A DNA stretch of 64,000 nucleotides from JAMXLO01 sp963719805 (GTDB lineage: Bacteria; Pseudomonadota; Alphaproteobacteria; Acetobacterales; Acetobacteraceae), in contig CAVRDF010000001.1 in the NCBI GenBank assembly GCA_963719805.1, positions 310,001 through 374,000 of the forward strand, written 5' to 3'. The notes below the pieces were generated by a model. That model worked only from the letters and a program-made list of their open reading frames with translations. It was not told the DNA's origin and did not search any database. Below, piece by piece: positions 18,094-25,851 of the stretch (positions are counted from its first letter, which is position 1; the number at the start of each line of letters is the position of its first letter). Made by a program: the position numbers and the translations under genes.

Positions 18094-18602
18094 TCGGCGA
18101 ACTGCGTACCGCGCAGATCTAGATAGCGCAGCTTCGTCAGCCGACGCAGCGGCTCGATATTGCCGATCGGCGTGTCCGACAGGTCGAGGCTTTGCAGTTC
18201 GTGGAGTCCGGCCAGCGGCGTCACGTCGCTGACGCGCGTGCCGCCGAGATCGAGCCGTTGCAACTTGTTCAATGTGGCAAGCGGTGAAACATCCGCCACG
18301 AAGGAACCGGTCAGGAAGCAGCCTTCCAGTTCCGTCATCGCCGCCACCGCTGCGATATCGGCAACCGCGGTGAACGACAGATGCAACCGCCGCAGCTTCG
18401 ACAGTGTCGCAAGCGGCGCGATATCCGCGATGCGTGAGCGGGTCAGGAACAGCCGCCGCAGTTCGGTCAGCGCAGCGACCGGACGCAGGTCGGTGATGTA
18501 GCTACGCCCAAGCCGCAACTCGGTGATGTGCGGAATCCACGCCCCCGGCAGCGCCTGACCCGCATTGATCAGGCGCGCAACTTCGCCGGCATCAATGTGC
18601 AC
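18036..18602 (-). CDS. Leucine-rich-repeat protein
   Basis: 188 residues built of about seven 22-residue repeats of the form LxxLxxLxLxxTxVxDVxPLAxL (for example LNKLQRLDLGGTRVSDVTPL), as in SDS22/internalin-type repeats. There is no signal peptide, so it is probably cytoplasmic. It starts with GTG at 18602, 11 bp inside the end of the dioxygenase gene, and may be translated by coupling. The other end runs 58 bp antisense into the VOC gene. The first and last repeats are imperfect, as expected for caps. Such proteins usually bind other proteins; no partner is evident. Confidence 0.8.
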   Translation of the reverse strand: MHIDAGEVARLINAGQALPGAWIPHITELRLGRSYITDLRPVAALTELRRLFLTRSRIADIAPLATLSKLRRLHLSFTAVADIAAVAAMTELEGCFLTGSFVADVSPLATLNKLQRLDLGGTRVSDVTPLAGLHELQSLDLSDTPIGNIEPLRRLTKLRYLDLRGTQFADQVASWQTAAILLPSRSRR

Positions 18603-19428
18603 GATGGAACGGCTTGTCGCCCTTTATCGTCACCCGATAACCGGATCGAGTCTGCGGAAAGTAGTCCCACATCGCGATGTGCTGCACGCAGCGATTATCC
18701 CAGAACGCCACTGAGTTCGGCTGCCAGCGGAACCGCACCTGCCAGTGCGCGCGGGCACAATGCTCGTAAAGGAAATCCAGGATAGCCTTGCTCTCGCCTT
18801 CCGGCACGTCCTTGATCGAATGGGTGAACACCGGATTGACGAAAATCGCCTGCCGCCCCGTCACCGGGTGTGTCCGGATCACCGGATGCTCGGCACGCGG
18901 GAACGTCTGCGGCCCATCGACGCCGATCAACCGGTTGGTCCGCGAGTAGTTCATCGAGCCGTCATGGATCGCCGTCAGTTGCTGCAAGTACTGCCGCATG
19001 GGCGCCGACAGCGCGTCATACGCCGCGTACATGCTGGCAAAGATGGTATCGCCGCCGACCGGCGGCACGGTCTTCAGATTCAAAATGGAACCCATCGGTG
19101 GTTCCGGATCGCATGACACGTCGGAGTGCCAGCGCTCGCCATTGATCCGCTTCGAGTTCGCGTCGGCATGGATCGGCAAAATCTCCGGATGTCCCTCGGG
19201 TCCCGGCGTGTTCGGATGAATGTGCAACTCGCCGAACAAACGTCCGAATGCCTTGTGCTGATCCAGCGACAGCTTCTGGTCACGGAAGAACAGCACCTGA
19301 TGCGCCATCAGTGCGTCGTGCACTTCCTTGAACTGCTGGTTCCCCAGCGGTTTGCCCAGGTCGATGCCGAATATCTCCGCACCGATCGACGCGGTGACCG
19401 GCTTCACTTCGATGGTTTCGTAGCTCAT
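18592..19428 (-). CDS. TauD/TfdA-family Fe(II)/2-oxoglutarate dioxygenase
   Basis: 278 residues. Iron ligands are His and Asp in RWHSDVS and a distal His in RCVQHIAMWDY; the 2-oxoglutarate Arg is likely the one in SGYRVTIKGD. The N-terminus (MSYETIEVKPVTASIGAEI) and the GIDLGKPL segment are standard for the taurine/2,4-D dioxygenase family. I chose the ATG at 19428, preceded by GGGGGAGCG; a longer frame upstream overlaps MsrB. It lies 17 bp after msrB on the same strand. The substrate (taurine, alkylsulfonate, aryloxyacid or other) cannot be decided. Confidence 0.92.
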   Translation of the reverse strand: MSYETIEVKPVTASIGAEIFGIDLGKPLGNQQFKEVHDALMAHQVLFFRDQKLSLDQHKAFGRLFGELHIHPNTPGPEGHPEILPIHADANSKRINGERWHSDVSCDPEPPMGSILNLKTVPPVGGDTIFASMYAAYDALSAPMRQYLQQLTAIHDGSMNYSRTNRLIGVDGPQTFPRAEHPVIRTHPVTGRQAIFVNPVFTHSIKDVPEGESKAILDFLYEHCARAHWQVRFRWQPNSVAFWDNRCVQHIAMWDYFPQTRSGYRVTIKGDKPFHRAH

Positions 19429-19445
19429 TGGACGCTCCCCCTGCT

Positions 19446-19874
19446 TCAGTCCGGCTTGAATTCCATCGCCACGCCATTCATGCAGTAGCGCTCGCCGGTT
19501 GGTTGCGGACCGTCCGGGAACACGTGTCCGAGATGCCCGCCGCATTTGCTGCAATGCACTTCGGTGCGCGTCATGAAAAAGCTGCGATCCACATTCGTGC
19601 CGACCGCGCCTTCCAACGGCTGGAAGAAACTCGGCCAGCCGGTGCCGCTTTCAAACTTGGTATCCGAGGCAAACAGGTCCTGGCCGCAGCCGGCGCAGAT
19701 GAATTTCCCGTGCCGCTTTTCCATGTTGAGCGCACTGGTACCGGCGCGTTCCGTGCTCTGCTTGCGCAACACCTGGTACGCGGCGGGCGACAGCTTCGCG
19801 CGCCACTCGTCCTCGGTGTGGCTGACCGGATACGTTTCGGTTTCCGCGGTATGCGACGAACGGAACAGCGCCAT
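19446..19874 (-). CDS. msrB: Peptide-methionine (R)-S-oxide reductase MsrB
   Basis: 142 residues with both zinc CxxC pairs (CAGC and CSKC), the substrate motif GTGWPSF and the catalytic Cys in ERYCMNG near the C-terminus. It repairs R-methionine sulfoxide in proteins. I start it at the ATG at 19874 because GAGGAGG stands 7 bp upstream; an ATG 30 bp earlier has no such signal. It is the first gene of a leftward unit with the dioxygenase and the LRR protein. Confidence 0.96.
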   Translation of the reverse strand: MALFRSSHTAETETYPVSHTEDEWRAKLSPAAYQVLRKQSTERAGTSALNMEKRHGKFICAGCGQDLFASDTKFESGTGWPSFFQPLEGAVGTNVDRSFFMTRTEVHCSKCGGHLGHVFPDGPQPTGERYCMNGVAMEFKPD

Positions 19875-19943
19875 GGGCTGCCTCCTCGGTTCTGGGTTGT
19901 GCATAATATAGGCTGCCGGGACACGAATGGGGAGGACGGGACC

Positions 19944-21107
19944 ATGGACTTGCAGCCGGTGCTGCCAGAGGACGCTGCCGAGGCCGCGCTGGCGGGACGC
20001 GTGTGGCGCCCTGACCTGGCCGGGCCTTCCGTTGTCGCGGTGCGTGACGGAGCGCTGTTCGATATCTCCCGTATTTTCCCCACCATGCGCGATCTCTGCG
20101 AAGCCGGCGCCCCAGCCGATCGGCTGCGCGCGGCAAGCGGCGAGCGCATCGGCGCGCTGAGCGATGTGCTGGCGAACACGCCGCCGGACACCCGTGACGG
20201 CAGCAGACCGTGGCTGCTGGCGCCGATCGATCTGCAGGCGATCAAGGCGGCCGGCGTGACCTTCGTGCTGTCAATGATCGAGCGCGTGATCGAGGAGCGT
20301 GCCCGGGGCGATCTCGCTGCGGCAGCGGAAATCCGCAAGGTGGTGAACCGGCTCGTGGGCGACGATCTGGCGAAACTGAAGCCAGGCTCGCAGGAGGCGG
20401 CGCATCTGAAGCAGGTGCTGATCGAGCAGAATGCCTGGAGCCAGTATCTGGAAGTCGGCATCGGTCCCGATGCGGAGATCTTCACCAAGGCGCAGCCGAT
20501 GGCCGCCGTCGGCACTGGCATGGATGCGGGGATCTATCCCGGCTCCTCGTGGAACAATCCCGAGCCCGAGGTCGTGCTCGTGGCATCCTCGGCCGGCACT
20601 ATCGTCGGCGCGACACTCGGCAATGACGTGAACCTGCGCGACTTCGAAGGCCGATCGGCGCTGCTGCTCAGCAAGGCGAAGGACAACAATGCATCGTGTG
20701 CGATCGGTCCATTGCTGCGCTTCTTCGATACGAAGTTCACACTGGACGATATCCGCCAGACGATGGTTTCGCTCAGCGTCGAAGGCACCGATGGCTTTAA
20801 GCTGCAAGGCTCATCGTCAATCGCCAAGATCAGCCGCGATCCCGCGGACTTGGTCGCGCAGATGCTGAACCCGCATCATCGCTTTCCAGACGGGGCGGTG
20901 CTGTTCCTGGGAACGATGTTCGCGCCGGTCGAGGACCGTGGCGCTCCCGGCAAGGGCTTCACCCACAAGACCGGCGACATCGTCACGATATCCGCGCCGA
21001 AGCTAGGACGCCTGGTCAATCGCATCACGCCGACGGATCGCTGTGAACCCTGGACGTTCGGCACCGCCGCGCTGATGCGGAACCTGGCGCAACGCGGTCT
21101 GCTGTAG
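19944..21107 (+). CDS. Fumarylacetoacetate hydrolase (FAH) family protein
   Basis: 387 residues. The C-terminal two thirds carry the FAH metal-site pattern: NPEPEVVLV followed by GNDVNLRDFEGRSALLLSKA, and later TGDIVTISAPKLGRLVN. The N-terminal region, with its long helix (VLSMIERVIEERARG), is that of the larger FAH-family members sometimes annotated as dehydratases of 2-keto-3-deoxy sugar acids. GGAGGACGGG precedes the ATG. It converges on an enolase-superfamily gene 20 bp downstream, which makes a sugar-acid or keto-acid route plausible. The exact reaction is not decidable from sequence. Confidence 0.88.
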   Translation: MDLQPVLPEDAAEAALAGRVWRPDLAGPSVVAVRDGALFDISRIFPTMRDLCEAGAPADRLRAASGERIGALSDVLANTPPDTRDGSRPWLLAPIDLQAIKAAGVTFVLSMIERVIEERARGDLAAAAEIRKVVNRLVGDDLAKLKPGSQEAAHLKQVLIEQNAWSQYLEVGIGPDAEIFTKAQPMAAVGTGMDAGIYPGSSWNNPEPEVVLVASSAGTIVGATLGNDVNLRDFEGRSALLLSKAKDNNASCAIGPLLRFFDTKFTLDDIRQTMVSLSVEGTDGFKLQGSSSIAKISRDPADLVAQMLNPHHRFPDGAVLFLGTMFAPVEDRGAPGKGFTHKTGDIVTISAPKLGRLVNRITPTDRCEPWTFGTAALMRNLAQRGLL

Positions 21108-21127
21108 CGCCGCCCCGCAATGACACC

Positions 21128-22234
21128 TTAACTCAGTACAGCCTCGGTCTTCCGCTTGATCAGATCGAAGTCGATCTCCGCCGCCAAGCCGGGGCCTGTT
21201 GGCGCATGCAGCATGCCGTCGCGATCGATCTCAAGTTCCTTCGCCATGCCCCACTTGTGCGCGCCATCGGGCAGCAGCACCTCGAACATCGTGGTGTTGC
21301 GGATCGCCATGCACAGATGCAGGTTCGCCAGGTTGTTCAGCGAGTTCCCCGAGTGGTGGATCTCGTATTTCAGGCTGAACGCCTCAGCGAGATGCGCTGT
21401 CTTCAGCATGGTGGTGAGACCGCCCTTGTTCGGAATGTCGCCGCGCAGATAGTCCGTCGCGCGCTCGGTCAGCCAGATTGGATATGTCTCCAGCCCGCCC
21501 GCCGGGAACTCCGTCGCCATGATCGGTATATCGAGCTTCTCGCGCAGCTTCACGTAATTGTAGATGTCCTCGTCGGACATCGGATCCTCAAACCAATAGT
21601 AGCCCATCTCCTCGATGGCGCGTCCGACACGCAGCGCGTCGGTATAATTGTAGCTCCACGTCGAATCGAGCATCAGCCGGAAGTCGTCGCCCACTGCTTT
21701 GCGTACAGCCACGCACACCTTGATATCCTGGTCGGGCTCACGCGGCGGATGGATCTTGTAAGCACGCCAGCCATTCGCCTTGAACGTCTGTGCCTGATCG
21801 ACATAGGCGGCGACATCCGGCAACACCTGCGAACTGGCGTACGCCACGATCGAATTGCGGCACGTGCCCATCAGTGCGTGCACCGGCAGCTTGGCGATCT
21901 TGCCGCACAGATCCCACAACGCCGTATCCACGGCACCGATCGTGCGGTACGACACGACGCGCGAGATCAGCCGCATCGCGCCATGCAGACGCTCGCGCTC
22001 CAGCGGGTTCTGCCCCATCAGCATCGGCTTCAGCGACCGGATCAACTGCGGCCCATCCATCGCCGCCGGGTTGGTCGCCGAACCGAGGAACGCGTGGCCT
22101 TCCAGCCCTTCGTCGGTATGGATGCGCAGCAGCCCAAGGTTGCTGTTGCCAGCCGTTGCAGTCCCGGTATGGTAATTCGTCGCCGGAATGCCATCCCAGG
22201 TGAAGATGGTCAGCGATACGTCGTCGATTTTCAT
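21128..22234 (-). CDS. Mandelate racemase/muconate lactonizing-type enolase-superfamily enzyme
   Basis: 368 residues with an enolase-superfamily layout: capping domain 1-125, then the barrel. Candidate metal ligands are Asp in LMLDSTWS, Glu in YWFEDPM and Glu in IMATEFPAG. Candidate acid/base residues are Lys in AYKIHPP and His in EIHHSGNS. These enzymes abstract the alpha-proton of carboxylates (sugar-acid dehydratases, racemases). Its ATG overlaps the last codon of the CDGSH reading frame (ATGA), so it is the final gene of the hyuA-hyuB-aminotransferase operon. Confidence 0.93.
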   Translation of the reverse strand: MKIDDVSLTIFTWDGIPATNYHTGTATAGNSNLGLLRIHTDEGLEGHAFLGSATNPAAMDGPQLIRSLKPMLMGQNPLERERLHGAMRLISRVVSYRTIGAVDTALWDLCGKIAKLPVHALMGTCRNSIVAYASSQVLPDVAAYVDQAQTFKANGWRAYKIHPPREPDQDIKVCVAVRKAVGDDFRLMLDSTWSYNYTDALRVGRAIEEMGYYWFEDPMSDEDIYNYVKLREKLDIPIMATEFPAGGLETYPIWLTERATDYLRGDIPNKGGLTTMLKTAHLAEAFSLKYEIHHSGNSLNNLANLHLCMAIRNTTMFEVLLPDGAHKWGMAKELEIDRDGMLHAPTGPGLAAEIDFDLIKRKTEAVLS

Positions 22235-22480
22235 GGTAGCGACCGATGCGTCCCGTCACACCGCGGCTGGTTGGCGGAATGCTTGCACCCGCAGAACGCA
22301 ATCGTCGTATTCTCCTCCGCCTTGAACTCCACCGGTGTGAAGCCGCTGCCGCGGTGCGAGCCGTCGCAGAACGGCTGGTTGCCACTCTTGCCACAGGCGC
22401 ACCACCAGTACCGACTTACCGGCCTCCACCTCCATGCGGTACGGGCTCTTCTGCGCGATGACCGGTTGCGTGCCTGACAT
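22231..22480 (-). pseudogene. CDGSH iron-sulfur domain protein, disrupted by one extra base
   Basis: From ATG at 22480 the frame gives MSGTQPVIAQKSPYRMEVEA and then leaves the family. Dropping one base of the CC at 22411-22412 restores KSYWWCACGKSGNQPFCDGSH and, further on, CGCKHSANQPRCDGTH, two complete CDGSH [2Fe-2S] motifs (C-x-C-x2-[S/T]-x3-P-x-C-D-G-x-H). The restored frame ends in a TGA that overlaps the downstream enolase ATG, just as an intact gene would. The other reading frame stops within the gene and contains no cysteine motif. This is a recent frameshift or a sequence error; the intact protein would have 81 or so residues and carry two clusters. Confidence 0.88.
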
Positions 22481-22494
22481 GTCCTGTTCCCCTC

Positions 22495-23871
22495 TCAGTT
22501 CGCCCGGACTTCCGCCCAGGTATCGTCCAGCGTGCGTTGCAGGCGAGCCGCCATGTCGTCCACTTCCGCCTCGGTGATGATCAGCGGCGGCGAGAACGCG
22601 ATGCGGTCGCCGATGAACCGGGTGATCAGCCCATGCTTGCGTGCATGCCCATCGGCGATGCGGCCGACGCCACGCGACGCATCGAACCCCGTGCGCGTCG
22701 CTTTGTCCGCCATCATCTCCATGCCCACCAGCAATCCGACGCCGCGCACATCCCCGATGATCGGGTGGCTGGCGAACTTCGCCATCACCTTCTGCAAGTA
22801 CGGCCCGACCTGCTGCACATGGCCGATCATGTCCATCTCGTCGTAGATACGCAGGGTTTCCATGGCGACAGCGGTGGTCACCGGATGCCCGGCATAGGTG
22901 AAGCCGTGCGCGAAGTTGCCCAGCTTCTTGCTCTCATCCAGCATCGCCTCGAACACGCGCTGATTGATCATCAGCGCGGAGATCGGCTGCATCCCCGCTG
23001 ACAGTGCCTTGGCCGACGAAATCATGTCCGGCTTCAGGTCATAGGTTTGGCTGCCCCACATGTTGCCGGTCCGGCCAAAGCCGCAGATCACCTCGTCGGC
23101 GACGAACAGCACATCGTATTTGCGCAGCACCGCCTGGATCTTCTCCCAGTAGGTGCGCGGCGGTGTCAGCCCGCCGCCGGCGCCCATCACCGGTTCGGCG
23201 ATGAACCCGCCCACCGTATCCGGCCCTTCCTCGACGATCATCTGTTCCAGTGCGTCCGCCAGACGCGTCGCAAACTGCTCCTCGCTCTCGCCGTCCTGAT
23301 GCAGCCGGTAGTAGTGCGGATATTCGGTGTGGCGGAAATCCGGGAACGGCAGGCCGAAATCGGCATGCATGTCCGGCTTGCCCGACGCACTGATCGAGGC
23401 CGACGTGCTGCCGTGATAGCCCATCTTGCGGCCGATGATCTTGCGCTTGTTCGGCTTGCCGATGGCCGAGTGATAGTACCACACCAGCTTGATCGCTGTG
23501 TCGTTCGCCTCGGACCCCGAGCATTGGAACAGCACCTTGCTCATCGGCACCGGTGCGATCTGCAATAGCTTCTCTGCCAGATCGACGCCCGGCTCGTTGG
23601 TGGTGCCGCGATACAGATGCGCGTAACCCAGTTTGCACATCTGATCATACGCCACGCGCGCCAACCGCTCCGACGCATAGCCGAGCGACGCACACCACAG
23701 GCCGGCCGCGCCGTCCAGGAACTTCTCGCCCGAATCATCCCACACATAGATGCCCTGGCCGCGCGAGATCACCACCGGACCTTCCTCGAGGTGGCGCGCC
23801 AGATTGGTTTGCGGATGCACCAGCGAGGCAATATCGCGTGCCTGCACCGAATTGGGCGCCACATAGGTCAT
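22495..23871 (-). CDS. Class III (omega-type) aminotransferase, PLP-dependent
   Basis: 458 residues. The PLP lysine lies in ISSAKALSAGM, preceded by the Asp of LFVADEVICGFGRTG; FQCSGSEANDTAIKL and the YHGSTSAS loop bind the cofactor phosphate. This pattern is typical of beta-alanine/omega-amino acid:pyruvate aminotransferases. The gene follows hyuB after 15 bp and precedes the CDGSH gene by 14 bp in the same leftward operon. It would remove the amino group from an omega-amino or beta-amino acid released by the hydantoinase-type enzyme. The specific donor is not known. Confidence 0.95.
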   Translation of the reverse strand: MTYVAPNSVQARDIASLVHPQTNLARHLEEGPVVISRGQGIYVWDDSGEKFLDGAAGLWCASLGYASERLARVAYDQMCKLGYAHLYRGTTNEPGVDLAEKLLQIAPVPMSKVLFQCSGSEANDTAIKLVWYYHSAIGKPNKRKIIGRKMGYHGSTSASISASGKPDMHADFGLPFPDFRHTEYPHYYRLHQDGESEEQFATRLADALEQMIVEEGPDTVGGFIAEPVMGAGGGLTPPRTYWEKIQAVLRKYDVLFVADEVICGFGRTGNMWGSQTYDLKPDMISSAKALSAGMQPISALMINQRVFEAMLDESKKLGNFAHGFTYAGHPVTTAVAMETLRIYDEMDMIGHVQQVGPYLQKVMAKFASHPIIGDVRGVGLLVGMEMMADKATRTGFDASRGVGRIADGHARKHGLITRFIGDRIAFSPPLIITEAEVDDMAARLQRTLDDTWAEVRAN

Positions 23872-23886
23872 GCTGTTTTCCTCCGT

Positions 23887-25578
23887 TCAGATGGCGTCAG
23901 CGCCGTAGTCACGCCGGGCGGCCGCGGCGGTAACGTAACCGTCCCGCACGTCCTCGGAAAGCCGCGCGCGGTCGCGCCCGGAAGGCGGGCCGTAGCCACC
24001 CGAGCCCGGTGCTTCCAACACCACCAGTGAATCGGCTTCGACAAGAAAGCCGCCCTTGCTGTTCAGCTTGCGTGCGTTGCCGCGCGGCGGGATCAGTTCG
24101 ATGCGCGCCGCTGCGCCGGATTTGCCGCCAGCCAATCCGAATGGCGGCGTCAGGCTGCGTTCGCAGCAAACCGCCGCGTGCGCCTGCCTCTCCAGCACGC
24201 GCCACACCCGCCGCACGCCAAGCCCGCCGCGCCAGGTTCCCGCCCCGCCGCTGTCCGGCACCAGCGCATACTCCTCGACGCGCAACGGAAAACTCATCTC
24301 CAGGATCTCGATCGGCGTGTTCATCATGTTGGACACAGTAGACGCAACCGCATTGATGCCGTCCTTCACCGGCCGCGCGCCGAACCCACCCTTGACTGAC
24401 TCATAGCTGACGTAGCGATCGCCGCTGCGATAGTCGATGCCGCCGAAGGTCATCACCGCCGATGTCCCCTGCGAACCCGACATCACGGTGCGTGGCGTGA
24501 ACGCGAACATCGCCGCCATCACCATATCGGCGACCCGATGCGAGATCTCGTGATTCGCATACACCACTGGTGCCGGAAGCTGCGCATTGACCACGCAGCC
24601 CGGCGGCGCCGTCACCGTCACCGGCCGCCAGCAGCCAGAATTCGGTGGGATCAGACTTTTCGGATCGGCGATCATCTTCAGCGCGCAGAACACACCCGAT
24701 GCAGTCACCGTCAGCGGCGCGTTCATCGGCCCCGAAACCTGCGGGTCGGAGCCGGTGAAGTCGGCGGTAATCGTGTCACCACGTTTGGTGAGGCGCAGCT
24801 TCACGCTGAACGGTTCGTCCTCGGTCTCGCCTGGCGCAATGACTCCGTCGCCGTCGAAGATGTCGCAAAACTCCGCCTCGCCGTCCGGCAGCGCGCGCAA
24901 TGCGGCGCGCATCATCGATTCCGAGTAGTCCAGCACCTCCTGCATGATGTCGAGCAGTGTGTCGGTGCCGTATTTCGCCGCCAGTGCCTGCAACCGCGCC
25001 GCGGCACGCCAGTTCGCCGCCACCTGCGCACGCAGATCGCCAAGCCGTTCGCCCGGCGTGCGCACATTGGCGAAGATGATCGCCTCGATTGCCGGATCGG
25101 GTTTGCCGTCGCGATACAGACGTATAGGCGGCAGCCTTAGTCCTTCGCCATAGATCTCTGTCACCGCGCCGTAGCTGCCCGGCGTCGCGCTGCCGATGTC
25201 CGGCCAGTGTGCCCGCACGCAGCCGAAGCCCAGCAGCCTTCCGTCGTGGAATGCCGGCGCCACCACGTTGACGTCGGGCAAGTGCGATCCGCCCTGATAA
25301 GGATCGTTGTGAATGAACACATCGCCCTCTGCGACGTCTGGAAACGCCTTCACCACCGCGCGCACCGCGTCGGGCATCGAGCCCAGGTGTATCGGCAGAT
25401 CCGGCCCCTGCGCCACCATGTTGCCGTGCACGTCGAAGATGCCGCACGAGTAATCGCCGGCGACCTTCAGCAGCGGCGAATACGCCGTCTTCGCCAGCAC
25501 GATCTTCATCTCTTCCGCGGCACAGGTCAGCGCGTTCTTCACCACCTCGAAGCGGGCGGGGTCGCTGCGCAGTTTCAC
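23887..25578 (-). CDS. hyuB: Hydantoinase B / oxoprolinase family subunit
   Basis: 563 residues of the HyuB family: N-terminal FEVVKNALTCAAEEMKIVL, then GDVFIHNDPYQGGSHLPDV, DFTGSDPQVSGPMNAP and the C-terminal DSGGAGTWRGGLGVRRVW and GSGGYGPPSGR. It pairs with HyuA to hydrolyse a cyclic amide (hydantoin, 5-oxoproline, N-methylhydantoin) with ATP, or to carboxylate a ketone in the acetone carboxylase branch; no gamma subunit is seen, which favours the hydrolase side. The hyuA gene lies 273 bp upstream. Confidence 0.95.
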   Translation of the reverse strand: MKLRSDPARFEVVKNALTCAAEEMKIVLAKTAYSPLLKVAGDYSCGIFDVHGNMVAQGPDLPIHLGSMPDAVRAVVKAFPDVAEGDVFIHNDPYQGGSHLPDVNVVAPAFHDGRLLGFGCVRAHWPDIGSATPGSYGAVTEIYGEGLRLPPIRLYRDGKPDPAIEAIIFANVRTPGERLGDLRAQVAANWRAAARLQALAAKYGTDTLLDIMQEVLDYSESMMRAALRALPDGEAEFCDIFDGDGVIAPGETEDEPFSVKLRLTKRGDTITADFTGSDPQVSGPMNAPLTVTASGVFCALKMIADPKSLIPPNSGCWRPVTVTAPPGCVVNAQLPAPVVYANHEISHRVADMVMAAMFAFTPRTVMSGSQGTSAVMTFGGIDYRSGDRYVSYESVKGGFGARPVKDGINAVASTVSNMMNTPIEILEMSFPLRVEEYALVPDSGGAGTWRGGLGVRRVWRVLERQAHAAVCCERSLTPPFGLAGGKSGAAARIELIPPRGNARKLNSKGGFLVEADSLVVLEAPGSGGYGPPSGRDRARLSEDVRDGYVTAAAARRDYGADAI

Positions 25579-25677
25579 GGCACTACCTCCAAGGGATTCA
25601 CAAGGTCATTGGTCCGGGACTCCAGCACCCAATACCCCTGCCGCGCAATTTCCACCGTTCGCACCGCATCCGGATGC

Positions 25678-25809
25678 CATGCCCTGTTCGGTCGCGGCGT
25701 GGGCTATATGGACGCGCATTTGCTCGCCGCTGTGCGACTGACCGCCGGAGCGGCGTTATGGACGAAGCACAAGCGGCTGCACGGCGTCGCCGTTGCACTG
25801 GGTTTCGCA
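25678..25809 (+). pseudogene. Relic of a VapC-type PIN-domain toxin (C-terminal fragment)
   Basis: On the plus strand in the hyuA-hyuB gap, about 44 codons read HALFGRGVGYMDAHLLAAVRL, then LWTKHKRLHGVAVALG. This is the end of a VapC PIN domain, where the third acidic residue sits in YxDAHLL and the fourth in LWTxDxRL. Here that Asp is His, there is no N-terminal half in any frame, and no antitoxin. It is antisense to the operon. I call it a decayed fragment. A chance match is possible but the two motifs have the right order and spacing. Confidence 0.55.
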
Positions 25810-25851
25810 ATGGCACCACCGCGGAGGCAGATCTCGCAGCTCATCCAATTC

